Assembly (NCBI GenBank): GCA_965215035.1
Contig: OZ244040.1
Coordinates: 2,232,001-2,296,000 of the forward strand
Reading direction: 5' to 3'
Origin: Azophilus sp965215035
GTDB lineage: Bacteria > Pseudomonadota > Gammaproteobacteria > Pseudomonadales > Azotimanducaceae
DNA: 64,000 nt
This document shows positions 35,261-44,717 of this stretch, piece after piece. The position numbers and the translations under genes are program-made. Below the pieces are notes generated by a model. That model saw nothing but the letters and a program-made list of their open reading frames with translations. It had not been told where the DNA came from and made no database searches. Every line of letters starts with the position of its first letter. The first letter of the stretch is position 1.

Positions 35261-36067
35261 TCAGGCGCCGAGCACGACGGGATACTGGTTGCTGTCGAGC
35301 GAGTCTCCCTCGGTCAACAGGCCGTTACGCAGGTTCTTGTTGGTACCGGGACGTGCCGAATAGGTGACGTCGTCGCCGGTATAGCGCACCGTGTAGCCCC
35401 GGCGGCGCACCGTCTCGCTGTGGTTGCCGCCCGCGCCGTGCAGCACCAGCCCGTGAAAGGCATAGACGTCGCCGGGTGCCAGTTCGAAGCCGAACAGGTC
35501 GTAGGCGGCCCGGTCACTTTCGATGTCCGGTGCCGGGTGGTAGTCCGGGTTGCGCTCGTAGTTGTCCGTTGCGGTGCGGCCGAACCGCTCGGGTTGATAC
35601 CGGCGCCCCCAAAGGTGCGAGCCGCGCACGAACTCCAGCGCTCCGGTCTCGGCGGTGGTGGGGTCCAGCGCCACCCAGAACGAGAGCACCTGGTAGCCGT
35701 CCATGGGCCAGTAGGGCACATCGTTGTGCCAGCGTGTGCGGTTGCCGGTTCCGGGTTCCTTGACGAACAACTGATCGTAGAGCAGGTTGATCTTGCGCGA
35801 GCGGAGTATTCTCGCGGCGATGGCCGGAAGGGTCGATTCGAAGCAGAAGCGGCGGAAGCCCTCGTGAACCTCCCAGGTGCGCAGGTTGCCGTGGAAGCGG
35901 CCCCGGCCGTCTTCGGGCTCATAGCCGTGATGGTAGGGCCCCGGCCGGGCGATATCGTCCTCGATTGCGGCGGCGAGGACACCTCGCCAATGCTCATCCA
36001 CGACACCCCGCAGCGCGATAGCCCCATCCGCGTGGAAGGCTTCGATATCCCGTTCGGTGATAGTCAT
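35261..36067 (-). CDS. Phytanoyl-CoA dioxygenase family protein
   Basis: About 268 residues of the PhyH Fe(II)/2-oxoglutarate dioxygenase family. The metal motif is His-x-Asp in TRWHNDVPYW, the distal His in YAFHGLVLHGAGGN, and 2-oxoglutarate-binding Arg in RRRGYTVRYTGDD. I start at 36067, where GGGAGG lies seven bases upstream; the longer start at 36091 has none. It hydroxylates an unidentified small molecule using O2. A divergent gap of 480 bp separates it from the alpha/beta hydrolase gene. Confidence 0.9.
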   Translation of the reverse strand: MTITERDIEAFHADGAIALRGVVDEHWRGVLAAAIEDDIARPGPYHHGYEPEDGRGRFHGNLRTWEVHEGFRRFCFESTLPAIAARILRSRKINLLYDQLFVKEPGTGNRTRWHNDVPYWPMDGYQVLSFWVALDPTTAETGALEFVRGSHLWGRRYQPERFGRTATDNYERNPDYHPAPDIESDRAAYDLFGFELAPGDVYAFHGLVLHGAGGNHSETVRRRGYTVRYTGDDVTYSARPGTNKNLRNGLLTEGDSLDSNQYPVVLGA

Positions 36068-36549
36068 TGTCAATCCTCCCGCTACCGACAAGCGTTGCCG
36101 GGCCCCTGGCCAGCGGTCGCCGATACAAACCGATGCCGGTGCCCGCGGGGGTCCGCTTGCGGCGGAACGGCTGTTATGCGGCCCGTCCTAAGACGGGTGT
36201 CCGCCATAATGATGCGCACCATAGTGTACCTGGGGCCGTGCCGCCACCCGGCCGCGTGCGGGCGCGCTGCACTTGCGGGGCATATGCTCGTGTCGTCTCG
36301 ACCGCCACCCAGGCCGCGACCGTTGCCGCCTTCAGGCCGGTATGCCGTTCTCGCCCGCCGGCACTCCAGGCGGGCTTGTCTTTCCGGGTGCGGGCACGCT
36401 CGACAGCACGTTGAGCATGCGGCGCGGCAGGCCATACCCGCTCGGGCCCCTGGGTGTGCGAATCATCGGGCTGTTTCCAGCTTCGGATTGAGGTAGATGC
36501 GATGGCTCGCGTCGTGGTAGGGGTTATGGCAGCGACTTGGAGTGTGGTG
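36068..36549. other. 482-bp gap with no recognisable gene
   Basis: This lies between the divergent dioxygenase and hydrolase genes and must hold their promoters. I see no conserved protein, repeat copy or clear sigma-70 promoter. Frames on either strand look like shadow translations. Confidence 0.4.
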
Positions 36550-37416
36550 ATGAAGCGTTTTTTTCACGGGGCGGCCTGGGTGCTGGCCCTCTGTCTGGCG
36601 GCTGCGCCGGCGGTTGCCGGCGCCGGGTGGGCGGTGGCCCACGACGGCTCGTCGGTCTACTTCGAAGTTCACGGCGACGGGGAGAAGTTCCTGTTTTTGG
36701 GGCCGGGTACGGCGGGGGCGCGGGCCGTGGCCGCATTGCCGGGGCAGGAGTTGATGCCCGAGGTCTTCGAGATGCTCGCCCGGGCGAAGCAGGCCTATAT
36801 CGATGCCCTGGGTTCGAAGTACCGGCTGATCTTCATCGAGTACCCGGGTATCGAACCGAAACTCTATACCCTGACCCCCGCGGCGGTCGCGCGCGACTAT
36901 CTGGCCATCGCGGATGCGGCCGGTGCCCGTGAATTTGCCTACGCGGGGTTTTCCTGGGGCTGTGTCACGGGCCTGCAGTTGGCTTTGCGCACCGACCGGA
37001 TGAAGGCGCTCGTTTGTGGCGGGTTCCCGGTGATGGACGGCATCTACGATGACATGCTCAGGACGACCCGCGCCATGGCCGACGGCCCCGCCACCCTGTA
37101 TGGCCTGGAAATGAATTCGCCGGAGAACGGCCGCCAATTTCAGACCTACTACGAGGGTCTGCAGAGCTTCGATGACCGGGCGATTCAGGGGGCGCTGAAA
37201 ATCCCCCGGCTGACCTGGATCGGTGATCGGGATCTGCCGACGCTGAACGGTAAACCGCTAACGCACATGGGCCGGCTGGTCATCCGCAATCGCGAGGAAC
37301 TCGAGGCCCAAGGCTGGGATGTTAGGATCGTCCCCGACAGGAATCACCTAGACGGCGGCGCACCGGACGTGCAGGTTGCCGTTATCGACGAGTGGCTGTC
37401 GGAAGTATACCCATAG
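36550..37416 (+). CDS. Exported alpha/beta hydrolase
   Basis: About 288 residues from ATG 36550, which has GGAG seven bases upstream and is followed by a signal peptide (KRFFHGAAWVLALCLAAAPA, cleavage after VAGA). The nucleophile motif is FAYAGFSWGCVTG (Ser in GFSWG). A late Asp lies in WIGDRDLPT and the His in DRNHLDGG, completing the triad. Longer frames starting upstream lack a signal. It converges with the minus-strand amine oxidoreductase, the stops being five bases apart. The substrate is unknown. Confidence 0.8.
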   Translation: MKRFFHGAAWVLALCLAAAPAVAGAGWAVAHDGSSVYFEVHGDGEKFLFLGPGTAGARAVAALPGQELMPEVFEMLARAKQAYIDALGSKYRLIFIEYPGIEPKLYTLTPAAVARDYLAIADAAGAREFAYAGFSWGCVTGLQLALRTDRMKALVCGGFPVMDGIYDDMLRTTRAMADGPATLYGLEMNSPENGRQFQTYYEGLQSFDDRAIQGALKIPRLTWIGDRDLPTLNGKPLTHMGRLVIRNREELEAQGWDVRIVPDRNHLDGGAPDVQVAVIDEWLSEVYP

Positions 37417-37421
37417 CCGCG

Positions 37422-39335
37422 TCAGCCAAGCGCGGTGGCGGCCTGCTCTCCGGCCCGCCCGCCCTCGGCGATAGCGTTGCGGTAGTTCATCCGCCAGCCG
37501 AGTTCGGAATGGCCGTAGAAGATGCGGCCATGCCCCCGCTTCATCGGGGCAGTCAGCCCCTCCCCATGCTCGCCGCCGAAATAGAAACCCGGTTGCGGCG
37601 CGATGTAGGCGTGCCCCCATCGGTTGAGAACGATGCCGGCGATGTCGCGCCGGGCATCGAAGCCGCCGGCGCCGAACAGGTCGTTCATGTGGGCGCGGAT
37701 CTGCCGCTCGTAGTCGAGATACGACTTGCCGAGCAACCGTGCGCGACCGATGCGGCCCTGGGTTTCGATGTCGAACCCGGGCGTATGGAAGGGCACGTAG
37801 AAGGTCATGACCATGGGCAGGTCGGGGTGGTAGGGCACCGTCTGTTCGCCGACCCGCATGGGTGCGCGAATGCTGCCGAAGAACCCGAAGCCGTCGTACC
37901 AGCGCCCCGCGCCGATGCCAAGCCGGTGCAGGAAGCGCCAGTTGTTTAGGGCGACATTGGCCACGAGCACGGCACCGTGATGGAACTGCGCGTAGTTCTC
38001 GCGGATCGGTGCGGACATGTCGGCGACAACCCGGCGTGCCATTTGGCCGCTAGCGGAGATTACCGCCGTTCGCGCACGAACCTGTTCGGCCCGCCCGTTG
38101 CGCAGATAGGTTACCCGAACTTCGTCGCCAACGTGCCTGGCATCGATGGCGGTGGCGCCGAGCCGCAATCGCGTTGGCGCGTCTTGCCGGTCCAGGGCGG
38201 CGAAATTGATCCGGCCGAGGGCGATGTTTTCCAGCCCGTCCCCGGCTATGGCATCTGGAATCAGGTGCTTGGCGATGTATCGGGCATAGGTGGTATTGCC
38301 GCCGGGGAAACTCATGATCTTGATCTGCGAAAAATCGTAGGTGTCGGCCACGAAGTAGCCCTTCATGCCGGGCAACTGCAGCAGGTAGGCCCCATACGCC
38401 GAGATCACGTCACTGCCGAAACCGTAGTTGGCGATGGCCAGTACCGGGTCGATTTGTTCCGCGACGCCCGGATGCAGCCCGAGTTCGCGGGTCAGATAGT
38501 CCCCGTAGGTCATGGCGTCGAGCCAGGGGCCGAGGCCCTCCATGCCGTGTGCCGTCTCCTTGCCGGTGAAGGCGCGCAGCAGGTCGCGGCGCAGTGCCCC
38601 GGGCCAGGGCGTGCGCGCCAGCTTGTCTTCCCAGATGTTCCTCACCCAACGGCCGCCGTTTTCATCGCGGAAAAAGTGGCCGACATCCAGATGCGGTTCG
38701 CCCCAAAACATCGCATCGTAGCTGTCGTGGGCAAGCCGCAGGCCGAAGGTCTCCTGGGCGTCGGCGAATTCGTAGTCCATGGGCATGCCGACGGCGCGCC
38801 AGACATCGTCGGAGAGGGTGGTGCGGCCCACCGGCGGCATGAAGCCGTTCGAACCCTGGGGCCCGAACAGGCGGTAGCCGCCGACCGAGAACTCGTTTTC
38901 CTTGGCCTCGCCGCCAAACACCGCATGATTGTCCAGAATCAGACAGGTTCGGTTTTCGCTGGTGGCGTGGAACTGAAAGGCGGCGCCCAGGCCAGCGAAA
39001 CCCCCGCCCACCACGACCAGGTCGAATACCTCTCCCGTGGGCGATGCGCCGGCGAGAGCGGATTCCCGGCCCCCGTCCCGCAGCACGTGGGCGGCATCCA
39101 TCACCGCCTGCGTGTTGCCGTTGCTGGTGGCGTAATCGCCGACGCCGCCATAGCCGTCCCAGGGGTGCCATGGGCTAGGCTGCGGCGATTGCCGCATGAG
39201 TTGGGTGGGCGCGCAGCCGGAAAGCAGAACCGCCCCGGTTCCGACCAGGGTCGATCCGATGAAATCCCGCCGGGTTATGGGCTCACCGATTCCGAGGTGG
39301 GCATCGAGGGTGCCCGGTTTGGGACTATGTTTCAC
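37422..39335 (-). CDS. FAD-dependent amine oxidoreductase, spermidine dehydrogenase-like
   Basis: A 637-residue flavoprotein with a Tat-like signal in TRRDFIGSTLVGTGAVLLSG, followed by a possible lipobox LLSGC. The FAD motif is VVVGGGFAGLGAAFQF, with DNHAVFGGEAKENEF after it. The size, signal and GSNGFMPPVGRT region are like SpdH-type proteins of pseudomonads, which oxidise spermidine in the periplasm. It could also act on other amines. Convergent with the alpha/beta hydrolase and divergent from the ornithine cyclodeaminase-like gene, it fits a nitrogen-compound catabolic set. The name is by similarity only. Confidence 0.78.
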   Translation of the reverse strand: MKHSPKPGTLDAHLGIGEPITRRDFIGSTLVGTGAVLLSGCAPTQLMRQSPQPSPWHPWDGYGGVGDYATSNGNTQAVMDAAHVLRDGGRESALAGASPTGEVFDLVVVGGGFAGLGAAFQFHATSENRTCLILDNHAVFGGEAKENEFSVGGYRLFGPQGSNGFMPPVGRTTLSDDVWRAVGMPMDYEFADAQETFGLRLAHDSYDAMFWGEPHLDVGHFFRDENGGRWVRNIWEDKLARTPWPGALRRDLLRAFTGKETAHGMEGLGPWLDAMTYGDYLTRELGLHPGVAEQIDPVLAIANYGFGSDVISAYGAYLLQLPGMKGYFVADTYDFSQIKIMSFPGGNTTYARYIAKHLIPDAIAGDGLENIALGRINFAALDRQDAPTRLRLGATAIDARHVGDEVRVTYLRNGRAEQVRARTAVISASGQMARRVVADMSAPIRENYAQFHHGAVLVANVALNNWRFLHRLGIGAGRWYDGFGFFGSIRAPMRVGEQTVPYHPDLPMVMTFYVPFHTPGFDIETQGRIGRARLLGKSYLDYERQIRAHMNDLFGAGGFDARRDIAGIVLNRWGHAYIAPQPGFYFGGEHGEGLTAPMKRGHGRIFYGHSELGWRMNYRNAIAEGGRAGEQAATALG

Positions 39336-39517
39336 TTGATTTCGTCCTCGTGCGCCGAAGCGCCTGTTTTCCGTAGCGACGGCAGGATGCCATCGAGCCT
39401 CTGTAGTATGCTAGGGACGAATGGGAGCGGGATTCCCTCAATGGGGCAACTGAAGTTTCCGGTGCCCGCCGTTGCCGGGCGGGCCGGTTGCCGGCAGCCG
39501 GTTTAGCAGGGCAAGTT

Positions 39518-40486
39518 ATGAGCTTACCGGTGCTAGATGGCGAGACCGTCCTTCGCTTATTGGACATGCCCGCCTGCATCGATCTCATGGCTGCCACCCA
39601 GGCCGCCATCAGCCGGGGGGATATTGAATTGCCGTTGCGCTCGCTGCTCCAGGTGGCGGACAACGCGGCCTATTTCGGGGTGATGCCGGGCGAAATCGAT
39701 TCCTCCGAGGTATTTGGCGCCAAGCTGGTCAGCCTGTTTCCCGGCAACCCGGGCCGTGGCCTCCCGGCGGTACAGGGCTACATCCTTATCTTTAGCCGCG
39801 CCGACGGTACACCGCTCGCCCTGGTGGAGGCGGGCACCGTGACCGCCATGCGTACCGCGGCCGCGAGCGCCGCCGCGACCCGGGTGCTGGCGAGGGCGGA
39901 CGCCTCCACCCTTGCCGTGCTCGGTTGCGGCGTGCAGGCGGAAACGCACCTCGAAGCCATGCTTGCGGTGCGCACGGTGCGCGATGTTCGGGTCTGGGGC
40001 AGAAACATCGACAAGGCCACCGCGTTTGCGGAGCGCCATGGCGGCCGGGGAGGCGCTCGAGTGCGCGCGGTGGCCGACGCCGCCGAGGCGGTGGCCGGCG
40101 CACAGCTCGTCTGCACGGTTACCGGCAGCTACACCCCGATTCTCAAGGGCGAGTGGCTCACCCCGGGGGCCCACGTCAACCTGGTGGGTGCCCACAATCC
40201 CGCTACCCGGGAAGCCGACGGCATGGTGCTCGAGCGGGGGCGCATATACACGGAGATCACCGAATTCGCCCTTGAGGAAGCTGGCGACCTGCTGCTGGCC
40301 ATCGAAGAGGGACACTTTGCCCGGTCCGACATCGCCGGCGAGATTGGTCAGGTGATCGACGGGAAGGCTCCGGGGCGGTCTAGCGACAGTGAAATCACCG
40401 TCTACAAGAACCTGGGCAACCCGGCACAGGATCTGGCCGCGGCGCACTACGTATACAGCCAGGCGATCGGTAGCGACGCCGGGTAG
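39518..40486 (+). CDS. Ornithine cyclodeaminase / mu-crystallin family protein
   Basis: About 322 residues starting MSLPVLDGETVLRLLDM. ATG 39518 has AGGG six bases upstream, better than the frame start at 39488. The NAD-binding Rossmann motif is LAVLGCGVQAETHLEAML, and ALVEAGTVTAMRTAAASA is the signature of the family. Enzymes of this family interconvert amino and imino or cyclic forms (ornithine to proline, alanine, Delta1-pyrroline-carboxylate). The exact substrate is unknown. Its stop codon lies within the left terminal repeat of a 91-bp MITE (40481-40571), so the insertion set the gene's end. Confidence 0.88.
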   Translation: MSLPVLDGETVLRLLDMPACIDLMAATQAAISRGDIELPLRSLLQVADNAAYFGVMPGEIDSSEVFGAKLVSLFPGNPGRGLPAVQGYILIFSRADGTPLALVEAGTVTAMRTAAASAAATRVLARADASTLAVLGCGVQAETHLEAMLAVRTVRDVRVWGRNIDKATAFAERHGGRGGARVRAVADAAEAVAGAQLVCTVTGSYTPILKGEWLTPGAHVNLVGAHNPATREADGMVLERGRIYTEITEFALEEAGDLLLAIEEGHFARSDIAGEIGQVIDGKAPGRSSDSEITVYKNLGNPAQDLAAAHYVYSQAIGSDAG

Positions 40487-40571
40487 GGTATCGGTTTGAA
40501 TTTGTGGACCGGGCGGAGGCACGGCACCCGGGGGATTCGGCAGGCTCGGGATTCAAACCGATACACTACCC
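40481..40571. mobile_element. MITE-like element E, copy 1 (91 bp)
   Basis: Terminal inverted repeats of 21 bp with one mismatch: GGGTAGGGTATCGGTTTGAA on the left and, in complement, GGGTAGTGTATCGGTTTGAA on the right. GACGCC (40475-40480) and GACGCT (40572-40577) flank it as a likely 6-bp target duplication. The left repeat overlaps the stop codon of the preceding gene. Copy 2 at 46956-47046 has the same length and a perfect 6-bp duplication. It could fold into a stable hairpin and act as a terminator. Confidence 0.8.
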
Positions 40572-40671
40572 GACGCTGCTCCCGATTGAATCGATACACA
40601 AAGCGTTCACTTGTATGGGCTTCCATGCAACCTGAGAACACGGAAAACTGAGCAACACGGGAATCGAAACC

Positions 40672-42405
40672 ATGCGAACCTTAACCATGATCACAGTGGC
40701 GTTAGCTGCCGCGCTCAACGTTTGCGCCGCGGCGGCTGCGGCAGCTTCGGAAGTTGCGCAAACCGAGCTGGACATCGAAGCGGCCCGGGCCGATCTCGAA
40801 GCGCGCATGGCCGCCGTCAAGGCGCGCACAAAGCCCGGCGACGAGATGGTCAACGCCTACTTCTTCACCCAGGACGAGCCGGTCTATCCCGCCCGGGGCG
40901 ATTCGCCGGACCGGGGTGGCGGGCCCTATTCCAGGCTGGTCATACGCGGGGTGTACTATGTTGCCGGAACAGGTGCCCCGGTGCGGGGCCCGGTCGACAT
41001 CGTCGTCGAAGGCGACCGCATCGCCGCCATCTCGGGGACGAACCTAGTCGAAGCCGCCCGTCCCGTCTCCGGCGACCGCGAGATCGACGCAACGGGCATG
41101 TATGTCCTGCCGGGCTTCATCAATACCCACTCCCATACCGGCCCCTACCAGGTCTTGGATTTCAGCATGGACTACGTCTACAAGCTGTGGCTCGCCCACG
41201 GCCTGACGACGGTACGGGCGGTCGGGTCGCATCGCGGTGGACTGACCTGGACGGTGCAGCAGTCCAGGCAGATCGAAGCCGGGGCGATTGACGGGCCCGA
41301 TGTTCACGCCTATGCGTTCTTTGCGCCGGAGCTTCCGACCTCCAGCCTGCTGACGGCGGAGGATGCGCGCCGCTGGGTACGGGCCATCGTCAAGGCCGGC
41401 GCGCGCGGGATCAAGTTCCATCACGGTGCACCGGCCCTGCTGGAAGCGGCGATGCTCGAGGCGAAGGCCCTGGGCATCAAGACCACCATGCATCATGCGC
41501 AGATCGCAAGCCCCCGGGCCAATGTTCTCGACACCTCGGGGTGGGGCCTCGATTCCATGGAACACTGGTGGTATGGCCTACCCGAAGCGCTCTTCGAGAA
41601 CCAGCGCATCCAGAACTACCCCAGCTACCATAACTACGAAGACGAGGAGCACCGTTTTCAGGGTGCCGCGCGCATCCTCTCCCAGGCCGCCCCGCCCGGC
41701 TCCGACCGCTGGAACGAGGTGATGGACATACTGGTGGAGCGGGACTTCACCATCTCTCCGACCTTCGCCGTGAAGGAGGCCACCCGGGATGTCATGGCGG
41801 CGGCGCGGCGCGAGTGGCACGACACCTACACCATGCCCTGGCAGTGGCGGTTCTACACCATCAGCCGCAAGAGCCACGGCTCCTTCTTCTTCGACTGGAC
41901 CAGCGAGGACGAGGCCGCCGCCGCCGAGGACTATCGTCTCGGCATGGCGTTTGTCAACGAATTCAAGAACCGGGGCGGGCGGGTCACCGCCGGCAGCGAT
42001 GCCGGTTACGTCTGGTGTCTGTACGGTTTCTGCTACGTGCGCGAGCTGGAGTTGCTGCAGGAGGCGGGCTTCAATTCCCTTGAGGTGCTGCGTGCGGCGA
42101 CGCTGCACGGTGCCGAGGCGCTCGGCATCGATGGGGAAACCGGTAGCATCGAGCTCGGTAAGAAGGCAGACCTCGTGATTGTCGGCGAAAACCCGCTCGA
42201 CAACTTCAAGGTGCTGTACGGCACCGGTGCCCTGCGCCTAGACGCAGACGACAAGCTGCATCGGGTGGGCGGCGTCGAATACACCATCAAGGACGGCGTT
42301 GTCTACAACGCTAAGGAGTTACTCGGCGATGTCCGGGAGATGGTGGCGAAGGCCAAGGCGGCAAACGGCATCCCCGAGGGCGCGCTGCCCCTAGAGGGGC
42401 TGTGA
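40672..42405 (+). CDS. Exported amidohydrolase family protein
   Basis: A 577-residue protein with a signal peptide (about residues 1-24, VALAAALNVCAAAAAAAS). The metal motif is GFINTHSHTGPY. Further metal-site residues are in KFHHGAPAL and TTMHHAQIA, an Asp in TAGSDAGYVWC, and the C-terminal signature ETGSIELGKKADLVIVGENP. It would hydrolyse an amide or similar bond in the periplasm. It follows MITE E and the ornithine cyclodeaminase-like gene on the same strand. It is distinct from the two amidohydrolases at 25.8-30.7 kb. Confidence 0.88.
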   Translation: MRTLTMITVALAAALNVCAAAAAAASEVAQTELDIEAARADLEARMAAVKARTKPGDEMVNAYFFTQDEPVYPARGDSPDRGGGPYSRLVIRGVYYVAGTGAPVRGPVDIVVEGDRIAAISGTNLVEAARPVSGDREIDATGMYVLPGFINTHSHTGPYQVLDFSMDYVYKLWLAHGLTTVRAVGSHRGGLTWTVQQSRQIEAGAIDGPDVHAYAFFAPELPTSSLLTAEDARRWVRAIVKAGARGIKFHHGAPALLEAAMLEAKALGIKTTMHHAQIASPRANVLDTSGWGLDSMEHWWYGLPEALFENQRIQNYPSYHNYEDEEHRFQGAARILSQAAPPGSDRWNEVMDILVERDFTISPTFAVKEATRDVMAAARREWHDTYTMPWQWRFYTISRKSHGSFFFDWTSEDEAAAAEDYRLGMAFVNEFKNRGGRVTAGSDAGYVWCLYGFCYVRELELLQEAGFNSLEVLRAATLHGAEALGIDGETGSIELGKKADLVIVGENPLDNFKVLYGTGALRLDADDKLHRVGGVEYTIKDGVVYNAKELLGDVREMVAKAKAANGIPEGALPLEGL

Positions 42406-42579
42406 TGCGCATACATTAACCCGATTGACGAATCCGATGTCATTACCCTGCTTAGCGCGGGCTTGGGTGTCGAAATCGATGATGCGACCGTCGAGGTATG
42501 CGGCAGCAATCTAACCGACGGGTATGGGACCATCACCCCCGACAAGTACGCTCACAGGGAAACCCAGTACCGTCAGCGT

Positions 42580-42770
42580 CTTCGCATTGCGACGCGGGTC
42601 ACCGCGGCGGACATGGGCCGTGCCGTCGGCCGCCAGTTAGGTGCCCTCGAACGAACCCCGGTGCCCGTTCCATGGATTGACCACCTCCCAGTCGATGCCG
42701 TGCCTTGCGGTGGCGTTGCGGATTTTCTTGCCGATATCCACCTCGATGAGCAATCGCCCCGGGCTTTGGC
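42580..42770 (-). pseudogene. C-terminal relic of a gamma-glutamyltransferase (duplicate of the gene at 45.2 kb)
   Basis: The DNA is closely similar to the 3' end of the minus-strand gamma-glutamyltransferase at 45164-46882. CCATGGATTGACCACCTCCC occurs in both (42671 and 45269), as does GTGCCCTCGAACGAACC-type sequence before it and a CTCGATGAGNAATCG stretch after it. The relic covers only the last 60 or so codons, has substitutions and indels, and lacks the catalytic parts. An upstream stretch (42420-42580) shows no recognisable gene. It marks an old segmental duplication or gene-conversion event. Confidence 0.7.
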
Positions 42771-42797
42771 TTCAATGGCGATTCGTTGGCGGCGCTG

Positions 42798-43814
42798 CTA
42801 GCCCTTCGCGAGGGTACGGGCGAACTGCGCTTTGAGGCATTCGTCGTATATGCCCATGACACGGTCGAAACCGTCGTGCCCGATCAGTAGCGGGTTTCGG
42901 CCATCCACAACACCTCGGGCGTGGAGCTCGAAATTGCCAACTACCCAGGGGTGCGTACTGATGAGCCCCTCCACACCGCGCTCCCTGCCTAGGCGCCAGA
43001 ATCTGTGCAGTGAATTGTGCATTTCGTTTAGCTCCTTCATGGCGTCGGGCAATGCCTGGCCTCCCCACATGGCGACCGTGCGCGGCTCGCCCCGATCACG
43101 CACGGTCAGAATCGTCGACAGGGTGCCGGGTGTGTGCCCCGGTGTCACTAGGAAGGTTACGCTGGCGTTGCCCAGTGTCAGCACGTCGCCATCCTCCACT
43201 ACCTGATCGCGCTCCGGCTGAATCACCGGCGGGTATTTGGCCCTTATGAAATAGGGCAGTGATATGTCGTTGTCGAGATTGTCCCAATCGGCCTCCGACA
43301 TGATGATGGGCGCGCCATATTCCTGCTTGAGGTAGTGCGCGCCGCCGTAGTGGTCGACATGGGCGTGGGTAATCACCAGGTACTCCAGGTCGTTGGGGTC
43401 GAGCCCAAGTTCCGCCATGCCGGGCAGCAGGATTTCCCTGACCTGCCGCTCATTGGTAAGGGTATCGAATAGAATCAACCCTTCGCCGGTGTCCAGTATG
43501 AATGTACCCCAGGCATACATGCCGACATAGTAGAGGTTGTCGAAGGCGGCGAAGGGCTCAATCCCGGGCGCGTCGGGATCTAGAAAGCCCGGAATCGTCC
43601 TGATTGCCAGGGGAATCGTGTTTTCCGCCGGTCCGCACAGGAACCCGTCCGTCAGAAACCTCCAATCGCTTCCGGCGATCTCCCTCGCCCGTTGCACATG
43701 GGCCGCCACGGCGGGTGGTTCCTCTTGCGCGGCGGGTGCGCTTTGCTGGGAAGTTGCCGGAGCCGGCAGAACGATCAGCGCAAGGAGCAGGCAATAGGTA
43801 CGAGCGTTTTTCAT
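42798..43814 (-). CDS. Exported MBL-fold metallo-hydrolase
   Basis: A 338-residue protein with a signal peptide (about residues 1-22, CLLLALIVLPAPATS). The zinc motif is HxHxDH in VITHAHVDHYGG. A second-site His is in VTPGHTPGT and another in LISTHPW. The MYAWGTFILDTGEGLILFDT stretch is typical of subclass B3-like or related hydrolases. Whether it acts as a beta-lactamase or a lactonase cannot be told. It is likely co-transcribed with the VOC gene directly upstream on the minus strand (27-bp gap). Confidence 0.88.
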   Translation of the reverse strand: MKNARTYCLLLALIVLPAPATSQQSAPAAQEEPPAVAAHVQRAREIAGSDWRFLTDGFLCGPAENTIPLAIRTIPGFLDPDAPGIEPFAAFDNLYYVGMYAWGTFILDTGEGLILFDTLTNERQVREILLPGMAELGLDPNDLEYLVITHAHVDHYGGAHYLKQEYGAPIIMSEADWDNLDNDISLPYFIRAKYPPVIQPERDQVVEDGDVLTLGNASVTFLVTPGHTPGTLSTILTVRDRGEPRTVAMWGGQALPDAMKELNEMHNSLHRFWRLGRERGVEGLISTHPWVVGNFELHARGVVDGRNPLLIGHDGFDRVMGIYDECLKAQFARTLAKG

Positions 43815-43841
43815 GGGTGGATTATCCTCGGCAAGCTGAAT

Positions 43842-44489
43842 TCAGTGCTGTACCACGGATACGAACGGTAGGGATTTCGCGGTCTCCAGATCCATGTTGA
43901 ACAATCGTTCGGCAATGGATGTGTAATAGACGGGCTTTTCGATGGCCGGGTTGGGCAGGTGTATGGTCGTGCCCTTCCGGCCCTCACGTTCGTAGCCAAC
44001 TTCGTCAATGCCCCTTTTCTCGACGAAGATCTGGAAAGCCTCTGTCGCGTCCCTTCCGGGCAGTTCACCTTCCACATAGGCGCATTCCACCATCAGCCCG
44101 TTGGGGTCGAAGGTGTAGATGGAGTGCATCCAGCCCTTGTGGTGCGTCGATTCCATGACTTCCAGGCCATGACCGAGCCAGCGCCACCGCATGGTCTCCA
44201 GGCCGTTCAGGTCATGGGCCTCCCAGGCAACGTGTATGTTGGCCGCACCCACGCCCATGGCCTGGGTGATGTTGGTGTTCGCGTTGCCGTGCGCCCTCGC
44301 GCCGAAAGCATTGAGGTCGTAGTAGGCGAGATAGGTGCCGTCTCCGGTGTCGTAGAACACATGCTTGTACTTGTTGCCCTTGGTGTCGTCCGCTTCGATA
44401 CCGGCGATTCGGAAGTCCATCGCTTCGGTATAGAACTTGTGGGTGAGTTCGGGGTTGTGGGTGCTGAGTGCCAAATGGTTGAGTGCCAT
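43842..44489 (-). CDS. VOC-family protein, extradiol dioxygenase-like
   Basis: About 215 residues from the ATG of MALNHLALSTHNPELTHKFY, with AAGGA eight bases upstream. The longer frame to 44666 lacks support. The fold repeats and possible metal residues (HLALSTHN early, HVAWEAHD mid, VECAYVEGE late) match ring-cleavage dioxygenase-like VOC proteins. It may bind Fe(II) or another metal, with an unknown substrate. It sits 27 bases before the MBL gene on the same strand, suggesting a pair. Confidence 0.78.
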   Translation of the reverse strand: MALNHLALSTHNPELTHKFYTEAMDFRIAGIEADDTKGNKYKHVFYDTGDGTYLAYYDLNAFGARAHGNANTNITQAMGVGAANIHVAWEAHDLNGLETMRWRWLGHGLEVMESTHHKGWMHSIYTFDPNGLMVECAYVEGELPGRDATEAFQIFVEKRGIDEVGYEREGRKGTTIHLPNPAIEKPVYYTSIAERLFNMDLETAKSLPFVSVVQH

Positions 44490-44717
44490 GTCGTATCCTT
44501 CCCCATGGTCGGGGATTGGCTGGAAGGTTCGGAGGCGGCTCGAGCCGCTCCGATTCGCAACTATATCCCAACCGAACGCATGCAACGATGAAGAACGCTT
44601 TTGGTATCTAATGGTGTAATTCGTTGCGGGCGCTGCTGAAGGTGCCGAGTACCACTTGGAATACAATTGAACGAAAGCATCGAGTGCGAATATCCATGAT
44701 TAACGACAAACTTCTGC

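Noticed and set aside
37977..39506. A 509-codon plus-strand frame opposite the SpdH-like gene.
   Set aside because: It is a shadow of a clearly recognised flavoprotein on the other strand.
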